The notes under the pieces are model-generated. The model was not told where the DNA came from. It searched no databases and saw only the letters and a program-made list of their open reading frames with translations. 30,253 nt of DNA from Saccoglossus kowalevskii (lineage: Eukaryota > Hemichordata > Enteropneusta > Harrimaniidae). Each line of letters starts with the position of its first letter. Position 1 is the first letter of the stretch. A program made the translations under genes and the position numbers. The stretch lies in assembly GCF_000003605.2 (NCBI RefSeq), contig NW_003114460.1, forward strand, positions 1,436 to 31,688, given 5' to 3'. Positions 1-10,268 of the stretch are shown one piece after another.

Positions 1-21
1 ACGCACACAGGGCAAAACATA

Positions 22-56
22 AGTCCCCGTTTTCGGACTGCGTCCGAACGGGGACT
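22..56. repeat. Near-perfect hairpin (inverted repeat)
   Basis: The left arm (22-38) begins AGTCCCCGTT and the right arm (42-56) ends AACGGGGACT. They pair over 15 bp, with a 2-nt TT bulge in the left arm and a 3-nt loop. It lies about 40 bp inside the presumed first intron of the minus-strand gene at 96-143. It could be a folded RNA element or the end of a small inverted-repeat transposon; no second copy is visible in this window. Confidence 0.6.
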
Positions 57-95
57 AAAAATGACTTTCGTTGCATTTGACAATGATAAACTTAC

Positions 96-143
96 CGAAA
101 AGCCGTGTTTTTCTCGGTCGCTAACGTCGGTATAATCCGCCAT
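96..143 (-). CDS. First coding exon of a gene running leftwards out of the window
   Basis: Read on the minus strand, an ATG at 143 in the context AAAATGGCGG (A at -3, G at +4) opens 16 codons, MADYTDVSDREKHGFS. The frame ends exactly at a strong splice donor, TTTTCG|GTAAGTTT, with the GT at 95-94, so the intron is in phase 0. The rest of the gene lies to the left, outside the window, and the N-terminus is too short to assign a family. A perfect CRE palindrome (180-187) sits 37 bp upstream of the ATG, as a core-promoter or 5'UTR element would. The call rests on start context, donor and hydrophilic coding-like composition only. Confidence 0.5.
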
Positions 144-179
144 TTTATTTGAGTGTGTTTGCCACCAGACTCTGTCCAG

Positions 180-187
180 TGACGTCA
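180..187. promoter_or_regulatory. CRE palindrome TGACGTCA upstream of the minus-strand start
   Basis: A perfect CREB/ATF-type site, TGACGTCA, lies 37 bp upstream of the minus-strand ATG at 143. It is one of six exact copies in the window and the one best placed to be a promoter element. Confidence 0.45.
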
Positions 188-719
188 TCATGTGCGCTAT
201 AGAAGGAGGTCTGTGATTCGTTGACTAAAATCGTCGATAGTGGGTCTCGTTGAATTCTCGTTACATAGACATCGGGTCAGATGTAGGTGGGGCGGAATTA
301 AAAAAAATCACAAAATCAAAGTAAAATAATAAAATAAAAGGGCATTAATAACAAAAGTATTAAAGAATTAAATTAAAATAAGTTTATAGCCAAAATAATT
401 AAAGCCCGTACACTACATCAGATTTTAATCAGATTGGGACTTTGTATAAGAGCATTTGTTACCCAGTATCATTAAAAACTGAACAAAATTAAACTCACAA
501 CATAGAATGATAATAATTCATTTATGAAAATTGACGTTTATTCTAAAATTCAATAAGGAAACGGGACACGCTGTAGAAGTAGTATAAAATTGAAATAAAA
601 TGATAAAATTTGGATAAAAAAAGCATATGACCCACTACGATTCTAGATCACGAAGATACATATGCCATAATTACAGCAAAGAAAATATCATGCCTTCTTT
701 TGTCTAAGTTCAACACTAT
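188..719. other. AT-rich intergenic stretch
   Basis: This is very AT-rich from about 300 onward, with A-runs and AATAAAA-like strings. No gene, splice pair or repeat family is visible. It probably holds the upstream region of the minus-strand gene at the left edge. Confidence 0.5.
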
Positions 720-965
720 ATGCTCTTACTTTTAAGTGATTTGTGTTATGGTCACGTGACCATACTATGTGATACACAAAATGATCATGTTGGAATTGTT
801 AACATTGTGAACGTTTTCTTTCAAGAGATAACTGTCTCTTGCCGCTGCACTATTGTGATTCCACTTGCTACACCAAAAAAGTGCTTTGATGGAGTGGGCA
901 CGTTATGCAGCAACTTAATATTTACGTATATGTGGAAATGCGACTTCCAGTCGGAAGTGACGTAA
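720..965 (+). CDS. Small cysteine-rich ORF, doubtful
   Basis: An ATG-started frame of 81 aa begins with a leucine-rich stretch (MLLLLSDLCYG) that could pass for a short signal segment. It contains seven cysteines, five of them in the last 41 residues with spacing C-x-C-x11-C-x7-C-x10-C. A possible acceptor, TTTTCTTTCAAG|AGATAA at 825, would make the cysteine-rich part (from 826) a terminal exon instead. The start context is poor (T at -3) and the length is not beyond chance for this base composition. No family recognised. Confidence 0.22.
   Translation: MLLLLSDLCYGHVTILCDTQNDHVGIVNIVNVFFQEITVSCRCTIVIPLATPKKCFDGVGTLCSNLIFTYMWKCDFQSEVT
747..764. repeat. 18-bp perfect palindrome centred on CACGTG
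   Basis: TATGGTCACGTGACCATA equals its own reverse complement over 18 bases. The core TCACGTGA is the site type bound by bHLH-zip factors such as USF, MITF and TFEB. It overlaps the doubtful small ORF at 720-965. Confidence 0.75.
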
Positions 966-1528
966 ACCTGTCGATCCATGTGCTGTAAAAAATCACGGTA
1001 TCCTTATTGCAACGAGTATTTGATTTCCATGGGATGACTGGAATTTACTCTGAAGGCCTCGTAGAAGATAAATATGTGCTCTGTCTCACGGACACACAAA
1101 TAAATAAAACGAAACGAAAAAAAGTAGCATTGTATATTAAGTAAAACTTCGATATCATAATGAATTCCAAATACTTTAACCAATATTTCAATATAGTACG
1201 AGTCCACGACGCGTTCAGATATAAGGTGAGTTTTGTTTTATTCATGACGGGACGGTTCATCGCACAATTTGTGCACTTTCCAGGGTAGTGAAATTTGCGG
1301 TACATGATTCTGTGAAATGCAGACCGCGTGACTGCTATTAAACCACTAAACCAGTCATTTGTGAAGCATTGATGGTCTGAGATTGATGTCACGCATACCA
1401 GAAATGTTGTTAACTATAAACAAATTTAATTGTGTGTTACCTGGGGCGATGCACGCCAACAGGCACCGCCAATGATAATGCCGTGATGCCCCCCCCCAAA
1501 AAAAAAACACTTGAAATGACGACCTCAT
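966..1528. other. No clear gene; one isolated donor and a C9A10 run
   Basis: A good donor, ATAAG|GTGAGT, follows position 1225. The frame from an ATG at 1160 stays open for 22 codons up to it (phase 0), but no partner acceptor is convincing. A homopolymer pair of nine C then ten A lies at 1489-1507. Nothing else is recognised. Confidence 0.4.
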
Positions 1529-1687
1529 CATTATTGCTTACACTGTCACTATCATTTCTTCATTGCCTTTTTTATATGTATTAATTTCTAATGTTTCCAT
1601 TCGTTCCAGCTTCCTTGTTTTTCCTTTTTTGTATTTCTTATATTTGCAAATAAAACAATAACATAAAAAAAAAACATTATTGCTTAC
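1529..1687 (+). mobile_element. Small retroposed insertion with poly(A) tail and 13-bp target-site duplication
   Basis: The 13-mer CATTATTGCTTAC occurs at 1529-1541 and again, perfectly, at 1675-1687. The 133 bp between them ends in a canonical mRNA 3' end: AATAAA at 1649-1654, then a run of ten A just before the second copy. This is the signature of an RNA copied and inserted by a non-LTR retrotransposon machinery. The inserted piece is non-coding and pyrimidine-rich, so it is probably the 5'-truncated 3' end of an mRNA or a SINE-like RNA. No source gene is visible in the window. Confidence 0.7.
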
Positions 1688-1796
1688 CCTCTGGGAATAA
1701 ATATGATTTAGATATCAAATTATACAGAGTCTCATCTCGGTCTGAATGACTAGCATGATGACGTCGTCAGAGTAGCTTTCCACCCGGATTACCCGT

Positions 1797-1994
1797 ATGG
1801 ATGGTGCAATGACGCCATCAGGGAATAGTTTTTCCTGTTTGACTGATTACCTGTTGTCATTTCGTCATCAGGGCAGCTATTTCGCTCGGGTATCTGAGTA
1901 TCTGATGACGTCACCTAAGTACGTAGATGAATATCATGCGCCACACTTAAATCATGAATGTTCTGATCATTTTAAATTACATCTATACGCACAG
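1797..1994 (+). other. Possible upstream (leader) exon of gene 1
   Basis: An exact consensus donor, CACAG|GTAAGT, ends this stretch at 1994. The next strong + strand acceptor is at 2910, just ahead of gene 1, giving an intron of 916 nt. A frame of 66 codons from the ATG at 1797 is open to the donor. Continued in phase 0 into the exon at 2911 it stops after 13 codons, so this is better read as untranslated leader or a coincidental ORF than as gene 1 coding sequence. Confidence 0.3.
1906..1913. promoter_or_regulatory. CRE palindrome TGACGTCA
   Basis: A perfect TGACGTCA lies in the context GATGACGTCACC, about 1 kb upstream of the gene 1 start and inside the possible leader exon. Binding or function is not shown by the sequence. 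Confidence 0.3.
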
Positions 1995-2910
1995 GTAAGT
2001 AGCACTAGAATTGGGCATACACAATGACGTATTTCTGCCAACTGTTTATACTGCTCAGCGCGCGCGTTAGTCAAAAGTACAGTTTAAGACCTTTTTCGGA
2101 TCGTTGTCAAAAGAAAAGAAAGAGAAAAAGTTTGCATAACATCTCAGGGTTACAACCAAGTTTGTTGGTATGATTTCCAGAATGGGATGCAGATCGATAA
2201 ATAAGATTTGATTAATAGTACGTTCCAGTAATTCAAAATTCTGTAATATGCGCGACATTGCAGTATTTTTAGTTCTCAATAAACCTACTGATTAATTATC
2301 GAACAAAATATTTTTGAAAACTACACCATATTGCCTCTTTAAATAATATTAAATTTGAAATATAAAAACAATATAGTATAGAGAAAGTAATACGGCTATC
2401 GAGCGTCATAGCTAATATGTGATATGAAACCAGCCCTACTATACTCGGTGATTTATGTTTGGTTTCGACTCACTGCATCGTGTGAAACGAACGAATGTGA
2501 TTGTTTGAAACCAGTCAGCATTGATGTACTACCATTCAGGTGTGAAAAAACACACAATTCCCAGCACAAGTCGAAGAGTAACTTAAGAACGAGTTGTAAG
2601 ACGTTTCCACTTGCTCAAAACATGTGTTGAACGTACCTAAACAAAAGGAAATTCTTGACAACAATGGGGTACATTGTAAACAGATTATGTGGGGGGATTT
2701 CGACTCACTACACTTGTGGGACGAGTACTGTATATCGTGCAGTCGCCATTTCGAAGTCACTTTTGTCATCATTTATGCGATTGTGAATTCAGACGGACGT
2801 TTCCCATCCTTCTATAGTCAGGTCAGTTATGTTGTTAAGGGAGCTTTAGAAGAAAACTAGACGCAGAATTATGTGATGCGGTCAAGTGTTACAACCTGTT
2901 TTTCTTTGAG
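1995..2910 (+). other. Probable 5' intron or intergenic region ahead of gene 1
   Basis: The region ends in a well-formed acceptor: the pyrimidine tract CCTGTTTTTCTTTGAG, with AG at 2909-2910. All three frames stop soon after this acceptor. The exon it opens therefore begins with untranslated sequence and gene 1 starts at the internal ATG at 2955. Small open frames at 2424-2860 lack good starts and look like chance. Confidence 0.4.
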
Positions 2911-2954
2911 TTATCCATGTATGAACCTTGTTACACTTTGCTAGCATTGTGAGT

Positions 2955-3974
2955 ATGGCTGGAGGAACACTCGATACGCAGGTGAAACAATATCGCAACC
3001 GTGGGACAAATCTGCAGGGCATTGTAACAGTTCTTCCAACGCTGGTTGAACTTGACGAAATCGATGTTGTAAGTTGCGCTGATGATGAAGAGGACCGAGT
3101 GAATACAGTAGACAGTAATACGGCGAGCTGTAAACAAACCGAGAGCTACAGTGGCCATAGAAAAAACAATATCGGAAATAATGGTTACACTTGTCCTAAA
3201 GAGAAACCAACACCGAAAATACCACAGAAATTTAAACATGGACTAAACAACGAGCGGTGTCTTCATCCAAAAACACTAGTAAAAGAGTCTTTGCCTCATC
3301 CAATTACTTACGATTACAAAGCAGTGTCCTCATACTATGATACCGAAGTGAAGTCCCTGGAACCGATAGTGCAATCGCTGTTAAAGGGACGAGACAGGAA
3401 ATATTCACAAACTTTAAAAAGTGAAGAAAACAATGAACGAGTCTTTTTGAATGTGAAGAAGTTCAGTATTTCCGAGCCAGTCGTCCCCAGCCAAGAATCT
3501 ACAAGATCATCAAGTTCAATGTCTAGCAGCAACGTGACTCTCGCGTCGACATTGAGTACCCCGAGAGAGCTGCTCTTCGATACTCGCACAGAGCGGGCAA
3601 ACCAATATTTGCAGAACCGCCGGATAACCACCAAAAAGTGCGGTTCTGTAGGATTCTCAGATGATAAAGATATAGCCCAGAGGACTATCACGATTTCGTA
3701 TTCTAAAAGACCTCACATAATATCACCACAGGCCATTACAAGATATACTCTATACGAGGGGAGAAAGTCATACATTCGAAACATGTACGTGGCGAGATTA
3801 GAGAGGCGACTACAACAATTAGCAGCAAAAAGACGTCAGTGGGATATCGACAACAACAGGATACAATCGCACGAAGAAAACGATACGGACATCGACCAGT
3901 CAACGGATGACGAGGTTTCATGCTCCAGCGGGCTACATAATTGCAGATACCTTCGTGGAAGTATTCGACGATAA
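2955..3974 (+). CDS. Gene 1: unrecognised protein, 339 aa, paralog of gene 2
   Basis: The ATG at 2955 has a strong context (GTGAGTATGG, A at -3 and G at +4). An in-frame TGA at 2922 bars an upstream extension within the exon. The 339-aa product is polar, with no signal peptide or membrane segment, so it is probably cytosolic or nuclear. Four segments match gene 2 in the same order: GIVTVLPTL (residues 22-30); a block starting LPHPITY and running to VKSLEPIVQSLLKGRD (113-147); a charged helix with LERRLQQLAAKRRQ (282-295), likely a short coiled coil; and NCRYLR (329-334), five residues from the C-terminus. Serine-rich linkers (181-202) lie between them. It lacks gene 2's RVRF motif and RxxSxP sites. 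I do not recognise the family. The coding call is firm; the function is unknown. Confidence 0.85.
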   Translation: MAGGTLDTQVKQYRNRGTNLQGIVTVLPTLVELDEIDVVSCADDEEDRVNTVDSNTASCKQTESYSGHRKNNIGNNGYTCPKEKPTPKIPQKFKHGLNNERCLHPKTLVKESLPHPITYDYKAVSSYYDTEVKSLEPIVQSLLKGRDRKYSQTLKSEENNERVFLNVKKFSISEPVVPSQESTRSSSSMSSSNVTLASTLSTPRELLFDTRTERANQYLQNRRITTKKCGSVGFSDDKDIAQRTITISYSKRPHIISPQAITRYTLYEGRKSYIRNMYVARLERRLQQLAAKRRQWDIDNNRIQSHEENDTDIDQSTDDEVSCSSGLHNCRYLRGSIRR

Positions 3975-5876
3975 CACAAACAGGAAATGTATTGTATTTG
4001 TAATTCAATCAGATATACAATAACTTATTATCACTGTATCATATATGAGAACCGTTAATACTAATTTTACGTTACATTACACAAATATAACGGCAAATAT
4101 CCGCCCCATTGATCAGTTAGAGATAATACACATTTTTGAAGGATTTCCAAATCACTGATAGCGGCTGTTAGTACTAGTATGTAAGCCTATTTAAAGAAAA
4201 AAAATACAAACAAAAAACAGGATTTTGCATCATAACATTGAGAAAATGTCAGTTTAATTTTTTTAATGGGTTGTTGTTTCGACTACTTCTGTGGAATTTA
4301 AGGGATACATCAGTTCGTAACCTTTTACACGTGTTCTTTGTACGCATAATTAAACTTTACACATGTCACGTGATTATACGCAAGACTACACTAGTACATT
4401 GCATACATACATACAAGATTACGCCTTATTCAAATAAAGAAACGCGAGCCCCCATATTCCTAGCTTATCGTCGAGTCCTTGAAATCGATAGTAACTATAA
4501 CAATCAGGAATGATGATATGTAGTAACAACGACCAATTCCGAGTTATTTGACCGATTTTCGTCCTATATCGTTTTTCACTAGGAATATATTCATCACATC
4601 ATTACCACTCTGACATGTAACAATATACTCTATTTGTTCATACATGATAAATACTTTACATTTGAATTATTCTAACAATTGCTGCTTTGAGTATTGCCAT
4701 GACAACGATGTACAATATATGGTACTTCGTGTTATTTATGAAATCTACACAGCACTGGGTTGAGAAGTGCACACGACGAACAGATTGGTTCAATCTGAAT
4801 GATAAAATGATCAAGCATATTCAAATCTTTCAGACAGTTTGGCTTATCAAAAATGACATTAAACGAATTAACTGGTAATTCGGTATATCAAAATCATGAT
4901 GGCGGGCGCCGATAGACTAATTTGAGCATATTAGTTAATATATCAAGTGTATTTCTCTCAGAAAATGACGTCATCAAATTAGGTTATAGAAATGAACATT
5001 CGCTAGACGCGGTAATTTCGTTGTTCTATATATATACTACAATGACGTACGACCCCACCTTTCTCGATTAAGAAAGTCATTGACGATCGTAGTTGACGTA
5101 TGAATGAAGTGACCTATAGTATAGATTATATTTAAGTTGTATTACTTATTATAAATAACACTGCTCAGCAACTCGGATACTAGTATTACACCTCATTCTG
5201 TTTCGAAAATGATTGATATTTACAAACTTGAAGTGAACAAATTTGTTCTCATCTTCTCAATATTGAGCAACAATGCAACGCGCCTCGGGAAATTAAGCCA
5301 ATATTAAAACATGGATATTAAAAAAAAACACCATCATGGATTATTCGTTAGTAGCATATAATGTCATCGCATATTTTGCGAGCACTAAATTCACCAACTT
5401 ATGTAGTCAGTAGGTCTTTTTTGTTGGTTTCTATTTGTTAACGACAACCTCACGAAATGACGTATGCACCGATCACTAGTAAATACTTGAAATGTCTATC
5501 GAAAACACTTAGCCGGGACCATGTCACCAACCACTCCACACTTTCTATGTAATTAGGCAGACTTGCCAAGGAGCACTTGAAACACGTGACGTTCATCAGT
5601 AAGGAAGTGCAACCTCTGAAATGTGGGTTATCGTCCGCACGGCAAGTCCGATATTTCATCATGATCTTACAATGACGCTAATTTACTGTGTTGGACACAC
5701 GGTATCAAAACAATGCCTGATTTCTCGCATGTACATGTGGTGGATTTGCAGCCCTTGATTAAATGTGGTTCATTGTTTCTGGTTCATGAAATTATCTCTC
5801 GTATAGTACGCACCGAGGTTATACATCAGTAGTCAGTTATTCTCGTATGTTACGCAAACGTATGTCTCTCATACAG
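3975..5876. other. Gene 1 3' region and intergenic DNA
   Basis: ATTAAA at 4349-4354 and AATAAA at 4433-4438 are the nearest poly(A)-signal candidates for gene 1, 375-460 nt past its stop. TCACGTGA (4366-4373), ACACGTGT (4327-4334) and a CRE palindrome (4966-4973) are present. No coding exon is supportable. Confidence 0.4.
4433..4438 (+). terminator. Candidate poly(A) signal for gene 1
   Basis: This is the first AATAAA downstream of the gene 1 stop, 459 nt away. ATTAAA at 4349 is an alternative. Confidence 0.35.
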
Positions 5877-6689
5877 GAACAACTAATTACGTGGGAATTT
5901 GTTACAGATATGTAACATCAACAACTGTTCGACATGATGTGATGTCCGACATCAAAGGCATGTATCATTTACTTTGAGTCGATTTTAACGCAATTCAATC
6001 GATACGCCATTTGAAAGCAGGTGCACGAAGACATAGTTGAATTGTAAGTATAACTTTGTGTGCTAAAAACACGAAAAAAACTGGACCCAAATTTCAGATA
6101 TATAACGAACCTAAATTTTAAAGTATATACTCAAAGTTATCAATTATATGTCCCTTGTAATGTAATACTGCGGCGTGTAGGTTGCATTACTCCGCTGATG
6201 GTACAGATTTGCCTCATTCTCATCCACAGTATGTGGAACCATGATTTCAATATTCATGAGTAAAAGTCACGAAAGTGAATGAGTAAATCAGCGCGTGTTT
6301 AGAAAGAGGAAAGTTGCTTCCACGAACAAAATGATCGGTTGGTACAGTAATGGAATACGCTGATTGGTGCATTTGTAAGATATTGGATACCACGATGTAA
6401 GTGGATTTTACCACGGCGTTCTTGTGGTAACCACCAGAAGCCACAGATAGTCTTAAGTTCTGTCCGTGCCCAGCCTACTAGAGAAGACAAGAAACACAAC
6501 ACGCCGCTTTATGCGTACAATGCCGGGCTACTCGGCTAAAAGTTGGGTACGCAAACTTGAAACACATAATTAGAGGTAAATATGTTGGCCGGGCACGTCA
6601 CGCGTTTGGTGTATATGTTGCCATCTTCAAATATTTAGAACCTACTTGGAAAAAAAGATCAAACACAACACTGCTTCTCCGTAGCAGAA
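5877..6689. other. No supportable gene; one isolated acceptor
   Basis: The acceptor TGTCTCTCATACAG at 5876 is followed in one frame by 32 open codons to a TGA at 5977. That length is expected by chance and no first exon pairs with it. The donor-like TTGTAAGT near 6043 is also unpaired. Confidence 0.3.
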
Positions 6690-6890
6690 ATGAAACTAGC
6701 CCCTAGCACGTTTTCTTCTCTCTGTTATGTCATTTATGCAACTCACTTCATAGCTTTGTCTACTCTTGGCCGATGTGAATACATTACGACTTGTCAACTG
6801 GTGACAATTACTCAGCTGGTCAGGGTGTCAGAACAACAACTGAACGACGATAGTATTCTCGATAGTACTTTAACAACATGGTCATGTTAG
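6690..6890 (+). CDS. Small ORF with signal-peptide-like N-terminus, doubtful
   Basis: ATG at 6690 (GCAGAAATGA, G at -3) opens 66 codons. The first 28 residues look like a secretion signal: a short polar start, then a hydrophobic stretch containing LCYVIYATHFIAL, ending near LGRC. The remaining 38 residues are polar, with three cysteines including the last residue. It could be a small secreted peptide or a chance frame; there is no neighbour or splice evidence either way. Confidence 0.22.
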   Translation: MKLAPSTFSSLCYVIYATHFIALSTLGRCEYITTCQLVTITQLVRVSEQQLNDDSILDSTLTTWSC

Positions 6891-8359
6891 GCGTCGAAAT
6901 ATGTAACACAGGTGAAATTACTTCTCACTCATTTAAACCTTGTTGACAGCGTTAACGATATAGTAGATATAGTCAACAATCATACAGTTAAAATGCTATC
7001 TCTTCACTCGATCTATTGTGTATTTCATTGTTAGCGTAATGAGTGCTTTAACATAAAAAAAATCCCCTATAGACCACAGCATATTAACAAAATCCTATTT
7101 AATAGTTTTTTAAAACATGATTAGTAGACTGAACCTCTGAGCTGCCGGAGAATTCTTGTCATCCGTTTATAAACCCCTTGGCGCTTTACCCCAATTCCAC
7201 GCCAGTCATGGATATAATTTGTAATGCAATATGTTATAGACACGTTACTTAATAACACACACACACACAAAATGCTGACAAGTTAGTAAGCAAACAAAGC
7301 GGTCATAATTTATAATGTGTATCACGTGGACTAACGCCGTACGTGTAATGACTTGAAATGCTGTGACAAGCGTGCGGATCGATACATACCGATGCTGGTA
7401 TTAATGATGACATTTGTATGTGCGTGACATCTTGTTAACAAGAACCCACACGAAAAACGTGATTGATATAATTCTTAAATAACTCGGGATATTTAAGAAA
7501 CAATTGTTCTTCATCAGAATCTTAACGCTCTACTGAAGACAAACCTTAACCAACAGGGAATATATTTGATCTAGTGTACCATGCCGGGTGTCGTACCGTG
7601 CCGTACCGTACCGGGCTGTGGCTTAAGGCGGAGTTCCATTCCAAACACAGTGTCAGAAATGATACGCACAATCAGTAATGTCAGCGTTGACATAATGCCT
7701 TGTTATTTGTGTTTATATATTTTTATTAGAGTGTAATGGGAACCTATTTCAATGTCATAAAACACATTGCGAAACCGAAAGACAAGCAATTAGCACAGAA
7801 TAAAACAACCATCACCATGATCTAGTTGACGTATTTTAAGTGTATTTCTTATTGATCATGCCTTAAATCACATTCAATTTTTTTTTCATCCTGCCTTAAA
7901 TCACATTCAGCGATTCATCACTGTAAGCTTCTTTATAGCCATGATGATTCCGTCAACTTTAAACGGTTACAATACAGTCATAAAATATTGATAAATAAAT
8001 TACTGTTTTATCTACGGTTTGACTAACAAAGTCGTTGAGTGTACACAGACTGTCTAAGTGGAAACCGCCCAATCAGAAACACGGTTTTCTAAACCGCCTC
8101 CACCAAATTACATTTTTGGCAACAAGATATGGTCTCAGTATTTCAAATTTAGACCGATTAACCGTCTTATGTGAACATGGCTACTGATTGAAGGACGGAT
8201 CACTTGATCTGCCACCAACAAAAAGAAACCCCGTGACTTTGTCAAACTTTGTCGTCCCAGACCACGTCCTTATACGATGTCACGGCCACACAGACTGGGT
8301 TATATCTATTGAACACAGGCAATAAATTATGGTAATTTAGGAGAATTGAGTATTTCCCG
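6891..8359. other. Intergenic, no gene; short local repeats
   Basis: It holds a short CA run (7256-7269), a period-5 CCGTA/CCGTG run near 7592-7611 and an 18-bp direct duplication (7859-7909). No coding exon is supportable. Confidence 0.45.
7859..7909. repeat. Local direct duplication, 18 bp, offset 33
   Basis: TGCCTTAAATCACATTCA occurs perfectly at 7859-7876 and 7892-7909, separated by a T-rich spacer. It looks like a simple slippage or tandem duplication. Confidence 0.7.
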
Positions 8360-8464
8360 ATGGCGGTGTCCAAAGTCTATTCACTCGTAGCAAACATAGA
8401 CATTTTATCTCAGCTGATGAAAAGAGTACCGTACTTAGATCCAACAGAAACACTTGATGTCTTT
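8360..8464 (+). CDS. Candidate first exon, 35 codons, unrecognised
   Basis: ATG at 8360 (CCCGATGG, G at +4) opens 35 codons starting MAVSKVYSLVANIDILSQL. They end exactly in phase 0 at the donor CTTT|GTAAGTATT. Phase-0 acceptors downstream that leave an open frame include 9634 (pyrimidine tract CTTTTTTTTATTCTTTAG, then 18 codons and a stop at 9691), 11218 (21 codons) and 12081 (63 codons). I cannot choose between them, and a non-coding transcript is also possible. No family recognised. Confidence 0.28.
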
Positions 8465-9634
8465 GTAAGTATTTTTCTGATGCCATTTTGCTTTCTAGAC
8501 ATATCTATTAGACACAGTGACAATAGTGACAGGTCTGTTTGTACCAAGCTAGATGCATGTGCCGCTCATCGGAGTCGATCTCAGGTCTGTTAGAGAACCC
8601 ACTCTATGCTATTGTCAAAATGCGTGTTTAGGCAACCCGTTTTCGTAACAGTATCTCACAGGTAGGATCTGCTTTCATAAGCGGTAGGTGGGTTTCTATT
8701 GCTGTATACACAGTTCCCGGTCCCACTTACACAGTATTAACGACACCCTGATTTGTTTTGGTAGTGCGGCCACCTCCATAATTGTACATAATTAGAGTCC
8801 TTTACACTGTCCCACAATGGCCGGGTGGTTTACGTATGGTGTATGGGCGGCACAATCGTTAATAGGCACTACTACAAGGTTGTTTCTCTTTGGAGAAGGC
8901 GGGGGTTGAAAATTCTGTGACCTAGCCCTTGGTGAGTATTTCGTAACAGTTTTATAAGTAATATTACTTTCATGCTTTTGTTATGTGTTGTCGTGTAAAG
9001 TTGTGCCTGCTTTGAATCGTATTAGCTAAATATATCAATATATGCTATTCACCTACTGTCAAAATAATATGCTTTATGAGACGCTAAAACAAACTTATCT
9101 GGTCTCTATGACATCATGATAGGAGCTATCACAGTGGCATACGGGGGAGCACAACGTAGCCGGTGGCATCGACGACCAACTCTTCACCATAATCATCATC
9201 AAAATCGATTAACAATTCCAAGATTAATTGTAGGGTCATGGTGTATCTATTAATACATTGGGTCGTGAACAGAAAACTGGTAGTTTACATTATCATCGTG
9301 AGTTTACGTAGTACCAATATTTAATTATTAGGATTATTTGCTTAAAAAACTTCTTTCTTGGGCGAATTTCGTCACGTCTGATCATGATCATAATGGATTG
9401 GAAGACTTGTGTCTGTGCTTAATCGGTCATAATTGTATATCTTCAGAGAAATTGACAAAAAAAAAAAAAAAACACTTAGCGTTGACCGTATTTTATGAGT
9501 GAGTGCCACCGTAGTTTGTTAATCGACCATCACAAGTGACATGGCGATATTGTCCTGCTCTTCTGTGCATAATTGACCAACATTTCAATAGTTTGTAGAA
9601 AATGGCGACTAATCGGCTTTTTTTTATTCTTTAG
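8465..9634. other. Possible intron of the 8360 model, or intergenic
   Basis: It contains a run of 16 A at 9457-9472 without an upstream AATAAA or a visible target-site duplication. An ATG with good context at 8817 is followed by only 31 codons. It ends in a very strong acceptor at 9634. Confidence 0.3.
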
Positions 9635-9691
9635 GGTCGCATTATTCCCATTCGATACGCAAGCACTTATACCCCGAACAACATACCTTAA
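9635..9691 (+). CDS. Candidate terminal exon after a strong acceptor
   Basis: After the acceptor at 9634, phase 0 gives GRIIPIRYASTYTPNNIP and a stop at 9691, matching the phase of the exon ending at 8464. The other two frames also remain open for 20 and about 50 codons. The acceptor is better supported than the reading frame. Confidence 0.22.
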   Translation, partial: GRIIPIRYASTYTPNNIP

Positions 9692-10224
9692 AAAATAACC
9701 GCAATTTTATTTATGACCTACGTGTCGTTTTACTTCGATATAGTTGCTGTACATTAATCGTTCATATGCCTTGCGTCACAGAGTTCAATTAGATTGTATT
9801 TCAATGACGGCAGTTTTCTGTAATTAGATTGTGGAATTGAAATTAAAATATACGCGTTGTAAAATTTAGTTAATTTTAGAAAATCTGTTGACGGTTGTCA
9901 AAGCAACTGCCCTCTATTCTAAAGTGTGATTTCAAAGCCGCCGCTAATTTTTTTGTTTTGATGATATAAAAAAGACGTCGATACCGGAATATGATTCAAC
10001 AAGCATGCTGCTCAATATATACAATTGGTTCTATTTAAAGTATACATGGGTCTTGACGAGTTGGTGACCCTTCACTAAATCCTCAGATTAAAGGCTGTAA
10101 ATAACCTCGAGTCACCGTCCCTTTTCAAAAGCTTGACTTAGTGTGTCGTACGTCGACCACGACCATTGTACAATGTCTGTCGAATACGGCGTGAATGTTC
10201 GTAGTAATCCGTGGGACGTGGCAG
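9692..10224. other. Intergenic region ahead of the small IQ-like gene
   Basis: It is AT-rich, turning CpG-richer from about 10140 toward the TATA box at 10225. That suits a promoter-proximal region. No gene is seen. Confidence 0.4.
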
Positions 10225-10232
10225 TATATAAG
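10225..10232 (+). promoter_or_regulatory. TATA box of the small IQ-like gene
   Basis: TATATAAG lies 44 bp upstream of the ATG at 10269 in a CpG-richer patch. Transcription would start near 10255-10262, where TTTCAATC resembles an initiator, leaving a very short 5'UTR with no upstream ATG. Confidence 0.5.
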
Positions 10233-10268
10233 TAGGGTATCAGAGACGTAGTGGTCGTTTCAATCAAC

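Noticed and set aside
8731-8779. Minus-strand ATG with 16 codons to a GTAAGT donor
   Set aside because: Very short, no partner acceptor, and conflicts with a similar weak signal on the + strand 40 bp away.
8817-8912. 31-codon frame with excellent start context (CACAATGGCC)
   Set aside because: It stops before the nearby donor at 8931 and has no other support.
9457-9472. Run of 16 A as a retroposon tail
   Set aside because: No AATAAA before it and no flanking duplication could be found.
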